From an uncultured Rhodopila sp. (lineage in GTDB: Bacteria > Pseudomonadota > Alphaproteobacteria > Acetobacterales > Acetobacteraceae): a DNA stretch of 64,000 nucleotides. Every line of letters begins with the position of its first letter. The stretch's first letter is position 1. Below are positions 42,257 to 50,462 of the stretch, piece by piece. The notes under the pieces are model-generated. The model was not told where the DNA came from. It made no database searches and was given only the letters and a program-made list of their open reading frames with translations. The DNA lies in contig CAINOE010000189.1 in NCBI GenBank assembly GCA_903851415.1, positions 17,205 through 81,204 of the forward strand, in the 5' to 3' direction. A program made the translations under genes and the position numbers.

Positions 42257-43044
42257 TGGCGCGGCGGATTGTCGATATCTCCTCGCCGCTGAAGGCCGGC
42301 ATCGCCAGCGACCCGCCGGATATGCTGCCGCGGATCGAGTATCTGGATCACCACCAGACCGCTCCGATGATGGCGGACTACATGGGCATCCGGGTCGATC
42401 AGCTCCCGGACGGCGAGTATGCCGCGGTGGAGCGGGTGGAGATCAGCACCCATAACGGCACCCACATGGACGCGCCGTGGCACTTCTTCTCCAGCATGAA
42501 CCACGCGCTGAAGCCGGGCGGCGAGCCGTCCTGGCGGATCGACGACGTGCCGCTGGACTGGTGCTACCAGCCCGGGGTGAAGCTGGATTTCCGCCATCTG
42601 CCCGACGGCTACGTCGCGACCCCGGGCGACGTGGAGGCGGAACTGAAGCGCATCGGCCACGCGCTGCGTCCGCTGGAAATCGTCCTGGTCAACACCGCCG
42701 CCGGCGCCCGCTACGGACACGACGATTTCGTCGATACCGGCTGCGGCATGGGCAAGGCGGCGACGCTGTGGCTGGCCGAGCGCGGCGTGCGCGTCGTTGG
42801 CACCGATGCCTGGAGCTGGGATGCGCCGTTTTCCTTCACCCGCGAGAAGGTCCGGGCCACCGGCGACGTCAGCCTGATCTGGGAAGGCCACCGCGCCGGC
42901 CGGGAGATCGGCTATTTCCAGATGGAAAAGCTGGGCAACCTGGCGGCGCTGCCGGGCGACGGATTCGACGTGGTGTGCTTTCCGGTGAAAGTGCATCGAG
43001 CCTCGGCCGGATGGACCCGGGCGGTCGCGATTTTCAACGATTGA
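42256..43044 (+). CDS. Cyclase-family metal-dependent hydrolase (kynurenine formamidase-like)
   Basis: 262 residues. Seen: the family metal motif as STHNGTHMDAPWHF (HxGTHxDxPxH, about residues 66-76), DISSPL at the start and a GCGMGKAATLWLAERGVRVVGTDAWSWD segment near 155-185, characteristic of PF04199 hydrolases such as kynurenine formamidase and isatin hydrolase. The start ATG 42256 shares a base with the dioxygenase stop; GTG 42253 is also in frame. Coupling with an intradiol dioxygenase suggests that it hydrolyses an amide or lactone in the same aromatic pathway; that link is inference. Confidence 0.82.
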   Translation: MARRIVDISSPLKAGIASDPPDMLPRIEYLDHHQTAPMMADYMGIRVDQLPDGEYAAVERVEISTHNGTHMDAPWHFFSSMNHALKPGGEPSWRIDDVPLDWCYQPGVKLDFRHLPDGYVATPGDVEAELKRIGHALRPLEIVLVNTAAGARYGHDDFVDTGCGMGKAATLWLAERGVRVVGTDAWSWDAPFSFTREKVRATGDVSLIWEGHRAGREIGYFQMEKLGNLAALPGDGFDVVCFPVKVHRASAGWTRAVAIFND

Positions 43045-43104
43045 CCCGGGCGGAGCGGCGGGCGAAGACACCGGTAACCGATACCGCCCGGATGTCCGTC
43101 TTGC

Positions 43105-44487
43105 ATGCTGTTTAACTCACAGGTTTTCATCGTCTTCTTCCTGCCGGCGGTGCTCGGACTGTATTACGCGCTGGCGGAGAACCGCACCGCGCGGCAGACG
43201 GTCGTGGTGGCGGCGTCGCTCGGGTTCTACGGCTGGTGGGACGTGCGTTTCGTCCCGTTGCTGGCCGGGCTGACCGTCGCCAACTGGCTGATCGCGCGCT
43301 GGTTTGGCGCCGCGCGGCAGCTTCGGTGGATTCCGGTGCTGGGCGTGACGCTCAACCTGCTGGTGCTGGCGCTGTTCAAATACGCTGATTTCTTGCGCGG
43401 CACGGTCTTCGGGTTGCTTGGAGAGAGCTGGCAACCGTGGGATCTGATTTTGCCCCTGGGGATCAGCTTCTTCGTCTTCCAGAAAATCTCCTACCTCATC
43501 GATCTCCGCCGCGGTGATCGGCATTTCTACAGCTTTCTCGACTTCTGCATGTTCGTTACGTTTTTCCCGCAGCTCATCGCCGGGCCGTTGGTGCGGCACA
43601 ACGAGATTATCCACCAGTTCAGTGCTGATCCGAGACGCCCGGAGGTGTGGGCGAACCTTTCGCGCGGATTTATCCTGTTCCTGATCGGCGTTACGAAAAA
43701 AGTCGCGCTGGCCGACACTTTGGCGAACCCGGCGGACGCCCTGTTCCATAAGGCGCAGCAAGCCTCGCTGGGCCTGATCGAGGCGTGGACCGCCGCCGCC
43801 GCCTACACGTTGCAGATCTATTTCGACTTCTCCGGTTATTCCGACATGGCGATCGGCCTGGCGCTGATGTTCGGCCTGGCGCTGCCGTTCAACTTCAACG
43901 CGCCCTACCGGGCCGTCTCAGTGCGCGACTTCTGGCGCCGCTGGCACATGACACTGAGTCGTTTCCTGCGCGACTATCTGTATATTCCCCTCGGCGGCAA
44001 CCGCGCCTCGGCCGTGCGGCAGGCGGTGAACGTCATCGCGACGATGCTGCTCGGCGGCCTTTGGCATGGCGCCAACTGGACGTTCGTTGCCTGGGGTGGC
44101 CTGCACGGGGTCGCTCTGGCGGTGAACCACGTCTGGGCAGGGCGCGGCTTCCGCCTGCCGAACGGCGCCGCCTGGCTGCTGACATTGCTGTTCGTCATGG
44201 CGGCCTGGGTGTTGTTCCGTTCGCCGACGTTCCATCAGGCGGGCCAGATCCTTGGCAGCATGGCCGGGGCGCACGGGCTCGGTGCCGTGTCGCTGGACCG
44301 GGAGTTCGTCATCGCTTTGGTCCTCGGCGCCGCCGTTGCCTTGCTCGGGCCGACCAGCCAGGAAGCCGCTCTGAGCTTGCTGCGGCCGCGGGCGTGGCTG
44401 GCGGTCCCGGCCGGAGCGTTGCTGGCCTATTTGCTTTTGCTGATCGGTGGCCGTCTGCCCAATGTCTTCATCTACTTCCAGTTCTGA
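43105..44487 (+). CDS. MBOAT-family O-acyltransferase (AlgI-like)
   Basis: Inner-membrane enzyme of 460 residues with 10-12 hydrophobic segments that passes acyl groups, usually acetyl, across the membrane to an extracytoplasmic acceptor. Seen: N-terminal LFNSQVFIVFFLP typical of AlgI/DltB-like proteins; PLGISFFVFQKISYLID; FFPQLIAGPLVRH; SVRDFWRRWHMTLSRFLRDYLYIPLGGNR; and the catalytic histidine in LLGGLWHGANWTFVAWG (His about 315). It overlaps the next gene, an SGNH-like partner, by 26 bases. MBOAT plus SGNH pairs O-acetylate polysaccharides; no polysaccharide synthase gene is in the window, so the acceptor is unknown. Confidence 0.9.
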   Translation: MLFNSQVFIVFFLPAVLGLYYALAENRTARQTVVVAASLGFYGWWDVRFVPLLAGLTVANWLIARWFGAARQLRWIPVLGVTLNLLVLALFKYADFLRGTVFGLLGESWQPWDLILPLGISFFVFQKISYLIDLRRGDRHFYSFLDFCMFVTFFPQLIAGPLVRHNEIIHQFSADPRRPEVWANLSRGFILFLIGVTKKVALADTLANPADALFHKAQQASLGLIEAWTAAAAYTLQIYFDFSGYSDMAIGLALMFGLALPFNFNAPYRAVSVRDFWRRWHMTLSRFLRDYLYIPLGGNRASAVRQAVNVIATMLLGGLWHGANWTFVAWGGLHGVALAVNHVWAGRGFRLPNGAAWLLTLLFVMAAWVLFRSPTFHQAGQILGSMAGAHGLGAVSLDREFVIALVLGAAVALLGPTSQEAALSLLRPRAWLAVPAGALLAYLLLLIGGRLPNVFIYFQF

Positions 44488-45535
44488 CCCGCCCGCGGCA
44501 TGGCGCCGCTTTTTCGGGCTTGCCGCCGGCTCGGCCGCGGCGTTCGTCGCCGCGATCTACGGCTTTATCGTCGTGGTCGATCCCTGGGGTATGCTGCCGT
44601 TGTCATTGCCGTTCGACCGCGTCACGGTCACCAGCAATCAGCGCTTCTCCTACCCGATGCTGGCCCTTTCGCCGCGATTCGACAGCGCGGTTTTCGGCAC
44701 GTCCACCAGCAGGCTGCTGCGCCCGGACGCGCTCAATCCGGCGTTCGATGCACGCTTCGCGAACCTGGCGATGAACGATGCGACGACCTTCGAGGTGTCC
44801 AGTTTGTTGCGCGTGTTTCTCCGCGCCCATCCGGAACCGAAAGTGGTCGTCATCGGCCTGGACGCGCGCTGGTGCGTCACCGGAGACTCCTACGAGAAGC
44901 TCACGCCCCGGCCGTTTCCAACGTGGATGTATGAACGAAGCCGCTGGCGCGGCTATGCCGAGATGTTCAACCTGTATGCCGCGCAGGAAGCCGGCAAGGA
45001 ATTTGGCGTGCTGACCGGCCTGAAGAAGCCCGACATGGGCCGCGACGGATACACCAGGTTCGTTCCACCCGAGTCGCAATATGATCCTGTGCGCGTGGCC
45101 GAGCATATGAAGGAGTGGAATGCCGTCACGCCGGGCGGCGCGCGCTCCGGGCCGCCCGATACGTGGCGCTTCCCGACGCTGGAGATCCTGCGCGATGATC
45201 TGTCGCTGCTGCCGCCGGCGACCCGGAAGGTTCTGTTCTTCCCCCCTTATAACCATCGGATGCTGCCTTTGCCGGACACCGAGGGCGAGGTCGTGCTGAA
45301 CGAATGCAAGCGTCGCGTGGCCGATCTGGCGCGGCCCCTGGCAAATGCCGTAGTTGTCGATTTCCTGCTGCCGAGTCCGATCACCGCCGTGGATGACAAC
45401 TACTGGGATGGATTGCACTACAGGACATTCATCGGCGACCGGATTGCGCTGGACCTGACAGCAGCGGGGAAGGGGGAGAGCTCAACGGATTATCGGGTTC
45501 TTTTCTTGAGCGCGACCGATCAAAAGCTGCCCTGA
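44462..45535 (+). CDS. Membrane-anchored SGNH-like partner of the MBOAT enzyme
   Basis: 357 residues. Seen: an N-terminal anchor (about 16-38, FFGLAAGSAAAFVAAIYGFIVVV), then a periplasmic domain with SAVFGTSTSRLL (about 76-87), comparable with the nucleophile block of SGNH/GDSL-type acetyltransferases such as AlgX/AlgJ, and DDNYWDGLHYR (about 310-320), which would hold the Asp and His of the triad. ATG 44462 lies inside the MBOAT gene (26-base overlap), which supports joint function: the MBOAT protein exports acyl groups and this one transfers them to the polymer. The SGNH assignment is from motif placement only. Confidence 0.65.
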   Translation: MSSSTSSSDPPAAWRRFFGLAAGSAAAFVAAIYGFIVVVDPWGMLPLSLPFDRVTVTSNQRFSYPMLALSPRFDSAVFGTSTSRLLRPDALNPAFDARFANLAMNDATTFEVSSLLRVFLRAHPEPKVVVIGLDARWCVTGDSYEKLTPRPFPTWMYERSRWRGYAEMFNLYAAQEAGKEFGVLTGLKKPDMGRDGYTRFVPPESQYDPVRVAEHMKEWNAVTPGGARSGPPDTWRFPTLEILRDDLSLLPPATRKVLFFPPYNHRMLPLPDTEGEVVLNECKRRVADLARPLANAVVVDFLLPSPITAVDDNYWDGLHYRTFIGDRIALDLTAAGKGESSTDYRVLFLSATDQKLP

Positions 45536-45636
45536 GAACGGCTGGGCCGGTTGTACTCAACCCTGCGTTGGCTCGTGGTCAGTTATCTCATTATGCGACC
45601 TGGAGTTCGATGCCCGGCCGTCCGAGCGGGTTTCGG

Positions 45637-45807
45637 GCAAAGCAAGCTGTAACACGGATTAAAGGGATTAAGGCTAAGATTACACTGAAAGATCGAACGC
45701 CTCTCGCGGAGCCGTGCCGCCGGATGCCGGGGCGCTTCATGCGCCGGTATCGCGTCGGTGGAATCTGTGCCCTTAATCTGCACAATCTGTGTTACATCTT
45801 GCTTCGC
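45637..45807. repeat. Long imperfect inverted repeat, MITE-like
   Basis: In the 383-base gap 45536-45918, which holds no gene, the 37-base segment 45637-45673 is an inverted copy of 45771-45807 (29 of 37 positions agree; shared AAGCAAG, TGTAACAC and GATTAAGG). The match continues weakly inward, giving a 171-base palindromic element that is distinctly richer in A and T at its ends than the surrounding DNA. Likely a small non-autonomous mobile element or an RNA hairpin. Confidence 0.55.
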
Positions 45808-45918
45808 ACTGCTGCCGCCAAAGCGGACCGTTGTGCTTCCCCGGACCGTCGCCGCACGGCATGCACCGCGCGGGTAGCTCGTCCATCGCGATACCCCGCA
45901 CCGGCGGCGAGGCTGCGC

Positions 45919-46779
45919 CTACGGAACCGGCGGCCGATCGAGCTGCATCAGTGGTTGCCCGGCGCGGATCATCGTGCCCTGAGTCACGCCGTCGCACAGC
46001 CGGAAACCCCGGGGCGCGAACACGAGGATCGTCGATCCGTGTTCGAACCAGCCCATTTCCTCGCCCTTTTGCAGCGTCACGTCGCACGGGAACCGCCGCC
46101 GCCCGGTATCGCGGCGGTCGAGCGGCATCTCCAGGAATCGCAGCCGGATGCCCGCCACCAGAATCGCCGCAACCGCCACCAGGGTCATGGCTTGTCCGCT
46201 TCCGGTCAGGACCGTCCGGATCACCGCCCGCTCGTTCTTGCAGAACAGCCTCTCGACGCGTTTCAAAGCGATCGGGTTCACGTTCCACGTATCGCCGCCG
46301 ATATGGGTCACCGACTCGACCCGGCAGTCATGCGGCGCATGGAACCGGTGGTACATGCTCGAAGTCAGCCGCAGCGTGACGTAGCACCCGTCCCGGAACA
46401 CCGCCGCCTGGTCGTCGTCGCCCAGCAGTTCATCCAGCCCATACGGGAAGCCCTTCACCTGCAGCACCTGCCCGTCCTCTACCCGGCCAGACGACCCAAC
46501 GATCGCGTCGCAGGGGCTGACCAGAACCTCGGGGTCCATGTCCATCGGCCGGGCGCCGTCCTTCAATCGGCGGGTGAAGCAGTCGTGCATGCTGCGAAAC
46601 CGGGCCTCCTTCGCATCGCTCAGGTCCAAATCGGCGAAGAAACGCCAGCAGCCGATCGAGAGGTCGCGCACCAGCGGATTTTCGATCTTGCTGAACCAGC
46701 CGACAAAGCGGGTTGCCAACCGCCGCGGAATCCGGTTGGTGACCAGGAAGTTCAGATCCTCCTGCTGCACAATCTTCAT
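45919..46779 (-). CDS. psd: Phosphatidylserine decarboxylase
   Basis: Membrane-associated pyruvoyl enzyme that turns phosphatidylserine into phosphatidylethanolamine. Seen: about 286 residues; N-terminal LNFLVTNRIPRRLATRFVGWFSKIENPLVRDLSI; DCFTRRLKDGARP; SPCDAIVGSSG; YVTLRLTSSMYHRFHAPHDC; and the self-cleavage region GWFEHGSTILVF, with HGST in place of the commoner LGST, the Ser giving the pyruvoyl group. The frame can also begin at ATG 46800, seven codons earlier; 46779 was kept as the more conserved start. It is divergent from a class III aminotransferase gene and close to pmtA, which uses its product. Confidence 0.92.
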   Translation of the reverse strand: MKIVQQEDLNFLVTNRIPRRLATRFVGWFSKIENPLVRDLSIGCWRFFADLDLSDAKEARFRSMHDCFTRRLKDGARPMDMDPEVLVSPCDAIVGSSGRVEDGQVLQVKGFPYGLDELLGDDDQAAVFRDGCYVTLRLTSSMYHRFHAPHDCRVESVTHIGGDTWNVNPIALKRVERLFCKNERAVIRTVLTGSGQAMTLVAVAAILVAGIRLRFLEMPLDRRDTGRRRFPCDVTLQKGEEMGWFEHGSTILVFAPRGFRLCDGVTQGTMIRAGQPLMQLDRPPVP

Positions 46780-46845
46780 TATGGCTGAGTGCAAAGTCAT
46801 GGGATCAGTTACGTTTCCACCGTAGGCAAAGCGAAATCCACCTTC

Positions 46846-48513
46846 ATGTTAGTCCTGTTCTACACTATCGCAGGCGCCGCCGCACTGGCGTTGCTGTTTG
46901 TCAAACTCCGGGCACGGCTGAAACTGTCCCTGGCGAAACACCGGTCCCTGACCGGACACTCCCGCATGGCGCGGCGGGTCGCGGCGCTGATCCCATTTTA
47001 CGAATACGGCGAAGACGAGTTTCTCCGCTGCGACAATCCGCCCGAGGACATCGCTGTCCGCCGCCGCAACGCTCTGGCTCAGCTCTCCAGCCTGTATCGC
47101 GAGCGGTTCGCCAAAACAACCGCGCTCACGGCGGAAGCGGCCGACTCGATCTCCGATCTGCAATTCACCGCCGCCTATCGCGTCCCGTTTCAGTTCAGCA
47201 GCGTGGTTCGCAGGCATTTGCCGTCCGGGTCCTTCGTGGCGTCGTCATCGGGGGTGACTGTCACCGACCTGGACGGGAACGTTTTCTACGACCTGACCGG
47301 TTCGTACGGGGTGAACCTTTTCGGACATGATTTCTACAAGGACTGCATCGCGCGCGGTGCCGAACGCGTCAAGGATCTCGGGCCGGTGCTCGGGTCGTAT
47401 CACCCGGCGGTCGCCTATAACGTGCGGCGCCTGCGCGCAATCTCCGGCCAGGATGAGGTTTCGTTCCACATGTCGGGGACGGAAGCCGTCATGCAGGCGG
47501 TCCGGCTGGCGCGATACCATACCGGCAGATCGCATCTGGTTCGTTTCTGCGGCGCCTATCATGGCTGGTGGGGCGATGTGCAGCCGGGCATCGGCAACCC
47601 GTCCCCCGCGAACGACACCTATACGCTGTCGGAAACCTCCGAACGCACGCTGGATGTGCTGCGCACGCGGCGCGACATCGCGTGTGTCCTGGTCAATCCG
47701 CTTCAGGCGCTGCATCCGAATGCCGGAGCACCGTCGGATTCGTCGCTGGTGGACAGTTCCCGCAAGGCCGGCTTTGACCGCGACGCCTACACAAGTTGGC
47801 TGCAAGCGCTGCGCCGCGTCTGCGACGAGCGCAACATCGTGCTGATCTTCGACGAGGTCTTCGTCGGCTTCCGCCTCGCCCCGGGCGGCGCCACGGAATA
47901 TTTCGGGGTCCGCCCCGATCTGGTCACCTACGGCAAGACCCTCGGCGGCGGCCTTCCGGTCGGCGTCCTCTGCGGCCGCCGCACACTCATGAAGCGCTAC
48001 CGAGCCGATCGGCCCGTCGATGTATGTTTCGCGCGCGGGACGTTCAATTCGCATCCCTATGTCATGGGGGCGATGCAGGAGTTCCTCCAGCGCATCGAAA
48101 CGCCGGAGATTCTCGACCTTTATCAGGACCTGGATCGCGTCTGGAACGGCCGCGCGGAGCATCTGAGCCGGCGCCTGCGTGAAGAAGACCTTCCGGTCGA
48201 GGTCGCCAATCTGTCGTCGATCTGGACCGTGTGCTACACGCGCCCGTCGCGATACAACTGGCTTCTGCAATATTATCTGCGCGCCGAGGGCCTGGCGCTT
48301 AGCTGGGTCGGCACCGGCCGGCTGATCTTCAGCCTGAACTTCACGGAAGCCGATTTCGCCGCGGTCGCGGACCGGTTCGTGTCCGCCTGCCGGGCGATGC
48401 AGCGGGATGGCTGGTGGCGGCCGGAGGATGCCGCCGCCACCAACAAGTCGATCAGGCGCCGGATTCTTCTTGAGATGCTGACCCATCGGCGCGCCGCGCG
48501 GCCGTCGCCTTGA
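46846..48513 (+). CDS. Membrane-anchored class III aminotransferase (glutamate-1-semialdehyde aminomutase-like)
   Basis: PLP enzyme of 555 residues. Seen: an N-terminal transmembrane helix (about 1-21, MLVLFYTIAGAAALALLFV), unusual for this family; then a linker of about 100 residues; then the fold-type I core with SGTEAVMQAVRLARYHTGR, YHGWWGD, IFDEVFVGFRLAPGG and the Schiff-base lysine in TYGKTLGGGLPVGVL (about Lys363). The core resembles glutamate-1-semialdehyde 2,1-aminomutase, but the membrane anchor and phospholipid neighbours (psd divergent, pmtA nearby) point to a lipid-linked substrate such as a long-chain keto or aldehyde compound. An upstream extension to 46789 is open and was rejected because it has no ribosome site. 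Confidence 0.8.
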   Translation: MLVLFYTIAGAAALALLFVKLRARLKLSLAKHRSLTGHSRMARRVAALIPFYEYGEDEFLRCDNPPEDIAVRRRNALAQLSSLYRERFAKTTALTAEAADSISDLQFTAAYRVPFQFSSVVRRHLPSGSFVASSSGVTVTDLDGNVFYDLTGSYGVNLFGHDFYKDCIARGAERVKDLGPVLGSYHPAVAYNVRRLRAISGQDEVSFHMSGTEAVMQAVRLARYHTGRSHLVRFCGAYHGWWGDVQPGIGNPSPANDTYTLSETSERTLDVLRTRRDIACVLVNPLQALHPNAGAPSDSSLVDSSRKAGFDRDAYTSWLQALRRVCDERNIVLIFDEVFVGFRLAPGGATEYFGVRPDLVTYGKTLGGGLPVGVLCGRRTLMKRYRADRPVDVCFARGTFNSHPYVMGAMQEFLQRIETPEILDLYQDLDRVWNGRAEHLSRRLREEDLPVEVANLSSIWTVCYTRPSRYNWLLQYYLRAEGLALSWVGTGRLIFSLNFTEADFAAVADRFVSACRAMQRDGWWRPEDAAATNKSIRRRILLEMLTHRRAARPSP

Positions 48514-49075
48514 TCAGCTTCGCCGGTGAGCGGTAATACAGCCTGATATCGTTGAACGGATCCGTTATGATCTTGGTCATCCAGGCCAGCCCGGTCTGGA
48601 CGTCCTTGGTCAGGCAGAGCTGGATGGTGCGGAACGCCAAACCGCCCAGCCCGACGGCGAACCACAGATAACCGACGTGCTTGGCGAACTCCATCGTCGT
48701 CCGCGCCGGGGTGAAAAATCCGAACAGTGACGGATCAGCCACGATCAGCAGCGGCGAAAGAACCCACACGGCCATAAGAACGATCTTGCGGCGGATGTTG
48801 TAGCCGACCTTGACGGCTTCTTTGTATTCGTTGGTGACGTGGTTGACTTCGTCGTAGTCCATCGGCTCGAAGAAGAAATGGCCCGCCTGCCGGCTGATCA
48901 TCGCCACGAGCCAGCCGATCAGGGCGGCCATCGCGGGATCGTCGAACATCAGGATATAGGCGAAGAGAAAACTGATCGCGCTGAGCAGATGCAGCGACTG
49001 GTTGACCAGGCTGTGGTGGTAATAGCGGTGATCGTCCCACCTTTGGGTGCGCAGGGTCTCAACAAAACCAGGCAT
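48452..49075 (-). CDS. Multispan membrane protein, Mpo1/DUF962-like
   Basis: 207 residues with four or five hydrophobic helices (about 28-45, 47-65, 96-115, 128-150). Seen: the N-terminal block HRYYHHSLVNQSLHLLSAI and the later GHFFFEP, which resemble the conserved histidines of Mpo1-like proteins (fatty-acid 2-hydroxylation/alpha-oxidation in yeast). The assignment is tentative. Its 3' end overlaps the converging aminotransferase gene by 62 bases, so both C-termini are coded on opposite strands. pmtA lies 41 bases upstream on the same strand and is probably cotranscribed. The cluster suggests a role in fatty-acyl or head-group modification of lipids. Confidence 0.6.
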   Translation of the reverse strand: MPGFVETLRTQRWDDHRYYHHSLVNQSLHLLSAISFLFAYILMFDDPAMAALIGWLVAMISRQAGHFFFEPMDYDEVNHVTNEYKEAVKVGYNIRRKIVLMAVWVLSPLLIVADPSLFGFFTPARTTMEFAKHVGYLWFAVGLGGLAFRTIQLCLTKDVQTGLAWMTKIITDPFNDIRLYYRSPAKLIKATAARRADGSASQEESGA

Positions 49076-49116
49076 TGTTCAATCCTTCTTCCGGACGTCG
49101 GTTGGGTTTGATGGAG

Positions 49117-49773
49117 TTACGGCGTTCCGCTGGCGGCGGCGGCTTCACCCAGCCTGACGAACCGGATCAGCCAGAAATGGCCGAGCGGGGGCAGGGCGCG
49201 CCGCTCCAGGATGCGGACCGCGCCGGAAGCCTCGGCCCAGCGCACATAGCGGTCCCAGGGAAATTCGGTGCGCCAGCCCAGCCGGCTGGTCAGCGGCATC
49301 AGCCATTTTTCGATCGTGCCGCGCAGGCCCTTCTCGGCGCCCAGGCGGCTGGTGAGGATGATTTCTCCGCCGGGCCGCACGACGCGGGCGAATTCGTCCA
49401 GCGCCTTTTCCGGGTTCGGAATGGCGGTGACGACATATTGCGCCACCACCACGTCGAAGGAGGCGTCGGGGTAGGTCAGGTGCTCGGCATCCATAACCTC
49501 CAGCGCCTCGACATTGTCCAGGCTCAGCGTCTTGACCCGTTGGCGGGCCTTGTCGAGCATGGTTTCGGCGATGTCGATTCCGGCGACGCGGGAGGTCTTC
49601 GCGTAGTCGGTCAGCGACAGGCCGGTTCCAACCCCGACCTCCAGGATATGGCCGCCGATGCGTTCGGCGGCGATGACGGCGGAGCGGCGTCCCTGGCGGA
49701 ACACGGGTCCAAAAACGATATCGTATACCGGCGCCCAGCGGTCGTAAGCCGCTGCGACCCCGTCCCGGTCCAT
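49117..49773 (-). CDS. pmtA: Phosphatidylethanolamine N-methyltransferase
   Basis: Methylates phosphatidylethanolamine with SAM towards phosphatidylcholine. Seen: 218 residues; AYDRWAPVYDIVFGPVF at the N-terminus (the PmtA-type start), SAM loop LEVGVGTGLSLTDY (about 45-58), acidic GIDIAETML, and LDEFARVVRPGGEIILTSR after motif post-I; the C-terminal WDRYVRWAEASGAVRILERR and GHFWLIRF follow the Rhodobacter-type enzymes. The start ATG 49773 matches the family N-terminus; an open extension to 49836 was rejected. Together with psd at 46 kb it forms a short phosphatidylcholine branch. Confidence 0.87.
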   Translation of the reverse strand: MDRDGVAAAYDRWAPVYDIVFGPVFRQGRRSAVIAAERIGGHILEVGVGTGLSLTDYAKTSRVAGIDIAETMLDKARQRVKTLSLDNVEALEVMDAEHLTYPDASFDVVVAQYVVTAIPNPEKALDEFARVVRPGGEIILTSRLGAEKGLRGTIEKWLMPLTSRLGWRTEFPWDRYVRWAEASGAVRILERRALPPLGHFWLIRFVRLGEAAAASGTP

Positions 49774-50048
49774 GGTTGTCACACTTGCCAAACTCTTTGC
49801 TCCCGCTCGGCACGATGGGCGGCGTCGCCGTACCATCGTGTAGCCCTGGTGAATGCACTCCAGCCGCTTTTATGCATGGATCGGGGTGGTGGGAACTGGC
49901 GGAGAGTTGCAGATTGATGACATTTTTACTTCAACTCGAAAAAGGATTGGCCCGGCGCAGCCGCCATGTCGCTTGAATGACGGCATCTGGACAGGCCGCC
50001 GAAAGGCCGGTACGGTGGCTTCCGGACAATTGAGAGTGCCCGGCTACC

Positions 50049-50279
50049 ATGACACCCAGCGGCAAACTTCTCGCCTGGATCAGACCGCGGAGCGCGGACC
50101 AGTTCGTGGCAGCCTTTGTCGGTGAAGGCGCGGCTGCCGGCGCCCGAACCGGCTTCGTGGGGCGGGAGCCGGCGGTGCAGGTCTGCGGATCACCGGACGA
50201 GGCGCGGCGGTGGATCGAGGATCAGGCCGCGGCGTTTGCGTTGCCGATCGAGTGGGTGAGCGAGGCGCCGGGGGCTTGA
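50049..50279 (+). CDS. Small conserved hypothetical protein (paralogue of the gene at 3.6 kb)
   Basis: 76 residues, same length and same pattern as the protein at 3571-3801 (LLAWIRP, FVAAFVGEGAA, DEARRWIE, AAAFxLPIEWV). The two are about half identical by eye, so they form a genuine small family. No signal, membrane segment or metal motif. It lies beside a decayed toxin-antitoxin module but is read in the other direction; there is no reason to link them. Function unknown. Confidence 0.7.
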   Translation: MTPSGKLLAWIRPRSADQFVAAFVGEGAAAGARTGFVGREPAVQVCGSPDEARRWIEDQAAAFALPIEWVSEAPGA

Positions 50280-50281
50280 CG

Positions 50282-50462
50282 CTAGTCGGGCGAGACCGCC
50301 GGATGTATCAGCGTGACCGGTGCACGGCCGAGTTTCCGATACACCGTAAAGTCGGAATCCAAAGTCAATACGGCATGATTTTCATGGGTCTCCGCCATAC
50401 GAAGAATGCAGGCATCGGCCAGGGACATCGGTCAGGGGACACGTATCAACGATGGCTCTCAT
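50282..50462 (-). pseudogene. vapC-like PIN toxin with internal deletion and frameshift
   Basis: The frame begins at ATG 50462 with MRAIVDTCPL, the usual start of a PIN-domain VapC (MRAIVDTGPL), but breaks after about 12 residues. In a second frame the C-terminal part follows: SLADACILRMAETHENHAVLTLDSDFTVYR, ending at TAG 50282. The central 70-80 codons of the normal 130-residue toxin are missing and the interval is not a multiple of three. The ATG overlaps the end of the antitoxin gene by 17 bases, as in intact vapBC pairs. The toxin must be inactive. Confidence 0.7.

Noticed and set aside
41203..43071. N-terminal extension of the ppsR frame, giving a 915-residue protein
   Set aside because: The extra 620 codons lie opposite the dioxygenase and cyclase genes; the conserved PSRP N-terminus begins at ATG 41202.
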